Assembly (NCBI GenBank): GCA_003695835.1
Contig: RFHN01000212.1
Span: forward strand, 1 to 6,357
Direction of reading: 5' to 3'
DNA: 6,357 bases
From: Armatimonadota bacterium
Lineage (GTDB): Bacteria; Armatimonadota; Fimbriimonadia; Fimbriimonadales; ATM1
Positions 6,333 through 6,357 of this stretch are shown piece after piece; positions within the stretch are counted from its first letter, which is position 1, and every line of letters starts with the position of its first letter. A program made the position numbers and the translations under genes. The notes under the pieces are model-generated. The model ran no database searches and was not told where the DNA came from. It was given only the letters and a program-made list of their open reading frames with translations.

Positions 6333-6357
6333 AGCGTCGAGCGCCGCGTTGTTCGTC

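Larger units (their letters stand above)
6138..6356. repeat. 10-bp direct repeats flanking the palindromic cluster (possible small insertion)
   Basis: CGTTGTTCGT occurs at 6138-6147 and again at 6347-6356, and the match stops on both sides of each copy. Between them lie 199 bp containing the inverted repeats and no supportable gene. This has the layout of a target-site duplication around a small non-autonomous element. However, the inverted-repeat arms do not sit exactly at the borders (7 nt in on the left, 24 nt in on the right), so the insertion reading is only a hypothesis. The stretch 6125-6357 otherwise holds the E1 Shine-Dalgarno and the weak -10 listed separately. Confidence 0.4.

Noticed and set aside
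1..6357. tRNA, rRNA or CRISPR array
   Set aside because: No cloverleaf-like segments, conserved rRNA stretches or regularly spaced direct repeats were seen; the only direct repeat is the pair at 6138 and 6347.

Overview
The window looks like chromosomal DNA from a GC-rich, free-living bacterium. Its gene content fits the Armatimonadota, possibly Fimbriimonadales. That guess rests on the secreted beta-propeller protein, whose C-terminal module I associate from memory with that group, and on a fused alpha/beta E1 2-oxoacid dehydrogenase. It is an inference from protein style; no rRNA or marker gene is present.

Layout, left to right. (1) Positions 1-623, plus strand: the 3' end of a MOT1-type molybdate/sulfate transporter, cut by the window edge. 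(2) 626-655: a good sigma70-like promoter directly after that stop. It drives (3) a GTG-started gene at 692-3025 for a secreted protein of about 14 WD40-like repeats (two seven-bladed propellers fit) and a C-terminal beta-rich module. (4) After a 21-nt convergent gap, 3047-4120 on the minus strand encodes a stand-alone PD-(D/E)xK nuclease-like protein with an HsdR-N-type domain. (5) 4124-6124, minus strand, encodes a fused E1 alpha/beta 2-oxoacid dehydrogenase of the branched-chain type. It is the first gene of a two-gene operon whose second gene is the nuclease-like protein. The junction is tight: the E1 stop is doubled (TAG TAG), followed at once by the TTG start, all in one frame, with a GGAGGAG Shine-Dalgarno inside the last E1 codons.

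(6) 6125-6357 has no gene I can support, but it is rich in structure. It holds a perfect 10-bp hairpin, a 13-nt inverted repeat about 140 nt apart, and a second outer stem. The whole cluster is bracketed by a perfect 10-bp direct repeat, one copy of which abuts the E1 Shine-Dalgarno. This resembles a small non-coding palindromic insertion in the E1 leader and is the most unusual signal in the window.

The genes do not form one pathway. Transport of an oxyanion, a secreted propeller protein and branched-chain keto-acid oxidation are separate functions. The only strong linkage is the coupling of the E1 gene to the nuclease-like gene. I see no complete restriction system, CRISPR array, tRNA or rRNA.
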